Shown piece by piece: positions 4,194 through 5,636 of a stretch of 5,636 bases of DNA (position 1 is its first letter; every line of letters starts with the position of its first letter). The DNA is taken from assembly GCA_016794765.1 (NCBI GenBank), contig JAEUJG010000137.1, forward strand, positions 1 through 5,636, written 5' to 3'. The translations under genes and the position numbers were made by a program. The stretch is from Spirochaetaceae bacterium (GTDB taxonomy: Bacteria; Spirochaetota; Spirochaetia; Treponematales; Rectinemataceae). The notes beneath the pieces were generated by a model, which was not told the DNA's origin, did not search any database, and saw only the letters and a list, made by a program, of their open reading frames with translations.

Positions 4194-5636
4194 ATGCCGA
4201 CCAACGCGGACATCGAAAGAGCCATGAGCGTCAAGCTCGAGTGGGACGAGCTCCCCCCCGACCCCGTCTTCGAGCCGGGCATCCGCCGCGCCCCCCGCCG
4301 CGAGGCCAAGCTCACGGCGGCCCAGGAGGCCCTGGCGCTCCGGAACGCGCTCCGCTACGTCCCCGAGCGCTGGCACGGAAAGCTCGCGCCCGAGTTCCTG
4401 GCGGAGCTCCGCGAGAAGGGCCGGATCTACGGCTACCGCTTCCGCCCCGCGGGCGGCCTCAAGGGCCTCCCCATCGACGCCTACAAGGGCAAGTGCGTCG
4501 AGGGCCGCGCGATGCAGGTGATGATCGACAACAACCTCGACTTCGCCGTCGCCCTCTATCCCTACGAGCTCGTCACCTACGGCGAGACGGGGCAGGTCTG
4601 CCAGAACTGGATGCAGTACCGCCTCATCAAGAAGTACCTCGAGCTCGTCGACGAGAACACGACCCTCGTAGTCGAGTCCGGCCACCCCCTCGGCCTCTTC
4701 AAGAGCCATCCCTACGCGCCCCGCGCCGTCGTCACGAACGGCCTCATGATCGGCATGTTCGACAACTCGAAGGACTTCGCCGTCGCGGCCGCCCTCGGCG
4801 TCGCGAACTACGGCCAGATGACCGCCGGCGGCTGGATGTACATCGGCCCCCAGGGCATCGTGCACGGCACCTACAACACCATCCTCAACGCGGGCCGGCT
4901 CAAGCTCGGCGTGGCCGCCGACGGCGACCTCAAGGGCAAGCTCTTCGTCTCCTCGGGCCTCGGCGGCATGTCCGGCGCCCAGGGCAAGGCGGCGAACATC
5001 GCCAACGCGGCCAGCATCATCGCCGAGGTGGACCCCTCCCGCGTCGAGACGCGGAAGAGCCAAGGCTGGGTGGACGTCGTCGCGCGCGCGCCGGAGGAGG
5101 CCTTCCGCCTCGCGGAAGAGGCGCGGGCCAAGGGCGAGCCCCTCGCCGTCGCCTTCCTCGGCAACGTGGTCGAGCTCCTCGAGTGGGCCGACGCCCACGG
5201 CGCCCGCATCGACCTCCTCTCCGACCAGACCTCCTGCCACGCGGCCTACGAGGGCGGCTACTGCCCCGCCGGCACGAGCTTCGAGGAGCGCACCCGCCTC
5301 CTCCGCGAGGCCCCCGAGGAATTCCGCGCCCGCGTGGACGCCTCCCTCCGCCGCCATTTCGAGGTGGTCCGGCGCCTCTCCGCCAAGGGCACCTACTTCT
5401 TCGACTACGGCAACTCCTTCCTGAAGGCGGTCTGGGACGCGGGCGTCCGCGAGGTCTCCCGGAACGGCGCGGACGAGAAGGACGGCTTCGTCTTCCCGAG
5501 CTACGTGGAGGACATCCTCGGCCCCGAGCTCTTCGACTACGGCTACGGCCCCTTCCGCTGGGTCTGTCTCTCCGGGAAGCCGGAGGACCTCCGCAGGACC
5601 GACGCCGCCGCGATGGCCGCCATCGACCCGGAGCGC
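4194..5636 (+). CDS. hutU: Urocanate hydratase (urocanase), long type; C-terminus off the right edge
   Basis: Urocanase adds water to urocanate to give 4-imidazolone-5-propionate, using tightly bound NAD+ as an electrophile, in the cytoplasm. The frame is open for 481 codons to the window end. Core motifs are YGETGQVCQNW (129-139), SGHPLGLFKSH (162-172), YGQMTAGGWMYIGPQGIVHGT (206-226), the NAD-binding glycine-rich GLGGMSGAQ (255-263), SDQTSCH (343-349), FFDYGNSF (402-409) and GPFRWVCLSG (452-461). About 80 residues precede the point where the roughly 555-residue Pseudomonas-type enzyme begins its matching core. Together with VTYG, GHPLGLF, IVHGT and FRWVC this resembles the roughly 675-residue animal UROC1-like type, so about 190 residues should lie beyond the edge. 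The last part of the NAD-binding and catalytic C-terminus is therefore not visible. It is the second gene of the hutHU operon. Confidence 0.97.
   Translation, partial: MPTNADIERAMSVKLEWDELPPDPVFEPGIRRAPRREAKLTAAQEALALRNALRYVPERWHGKLAPEFLAELREKGRIYGYRFRPAGGLKGLPIDAYKGKCVEGRAMQVMIDNNLDFAVALYPYELVTYGETGQVCQNWMQYRLIKKYLELVDENTTLVVESGHPLGLFKSHPYAPRAVVTNGLMIGMFDNSKDFAVAAALGVANYGQMTAGGWMYIGPQGIVHGTYNTILNAGRLKLGVAADGDLKGKLFVSSGLGGMSGAQGKAANIANAASIIAEVDPSRVETRKSQGWVDVVARAPEEAFRLAEEARAKGEPLAVAFLGNVVELLEWADAHGARIDLLSDQTSCHAAYEGGYCPAGTSFEERTRLLREAPEEFRARVDASLRRHFEVVRRLSAKGTYFFDYGNSFLKAVWDAGVREVSRNGADEKDGFVFPSYVEDILGPELFDYGYGPFRWVCLSGKPEDLRRTDAAAMAAIDPER

Noticed and set aside
2483..4315. 610-codon leftward open frame opposite hutH
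   Set aside because: It is a mirror of the strongly C/G-ending codons of hutH; the product is a low-complexity G/A/E/V/D/R protein without domains, and hutH on the other strand has every active-site residue.
4140..5357. 405-codon leftward open frame opposite hutU
   Set aside because: Same cause: antisense of a GC3-rich gene, low-complexity translation, no ribosome site and no recognisable domain.

Overview
This is a chromosomal segment from a very GC-rich bacterium (roughly 70% G+C by eye, with strong preference for C- or G-ending codons). The phylum cannot be fixed from the window. The urocanase is the long, animal-like type rather than the short Pseudomonas/Bacillus type, and the regulator is close to ArgP. 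Together these leave several high-GC lineages open, and I do not commit to one.

Layout from left to right: (1) a leftward EamA/DMT-family membrane transporter, start codon at 772, C-terminus cut by the left edge; (2) a 157-bp divergent intergenic region with a perfect 16-bp tandem repeat, two dyads and a good promoter for the next gene; (3) a rightward gene of 195 codons for a soluble helical protein I do not recognise; (4) a leftward LysR-type regulator of the ArgP/IciA/LysG group, whose stop overlaps that of gene 3 in a shared CTAG; (5) a 141-bp divergent control region with an AT-rich core (14 G/C in 50 bp at 2461-2510), a perfect LysR-type T-N11-A dyad and a 10-bp hairpin in the hutH leader; (6) hutH, histidine ammonia-lyase, complete; (7) hutU, urocanate hydratase, 19 nt downstream and cut by the right edge after 481 codons.

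The metabolic theme is histidine catabolism. HutH removes ammonia from L-histidine to give urocanate, and HutU hydrates urocanate to imidazolonepropionate. Later steps (hutI, then ftcD, hutG or hutF) would be expected beyond the right edge. The ArgP-like gene is divergent from hutH and a LysR-type site lies between them, so it is the obvious candidate regulator. This would differ from the well-known HutC (GntR-type) and HutP controls. ArgP/LysG proteins sense basic amino acids, so a histidine-responsive member is plausible but inferred.

No mobile element, CRISPR array, RNA gene or broken gene was seen. The most notable points are the regulator-hut pairing, the operator dyad, and an identical TANNNT-N6-ATG arrangement at both leftward genes that suggests leaderless transcription. 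These are candidate observations; nothing here is clearly a new system.
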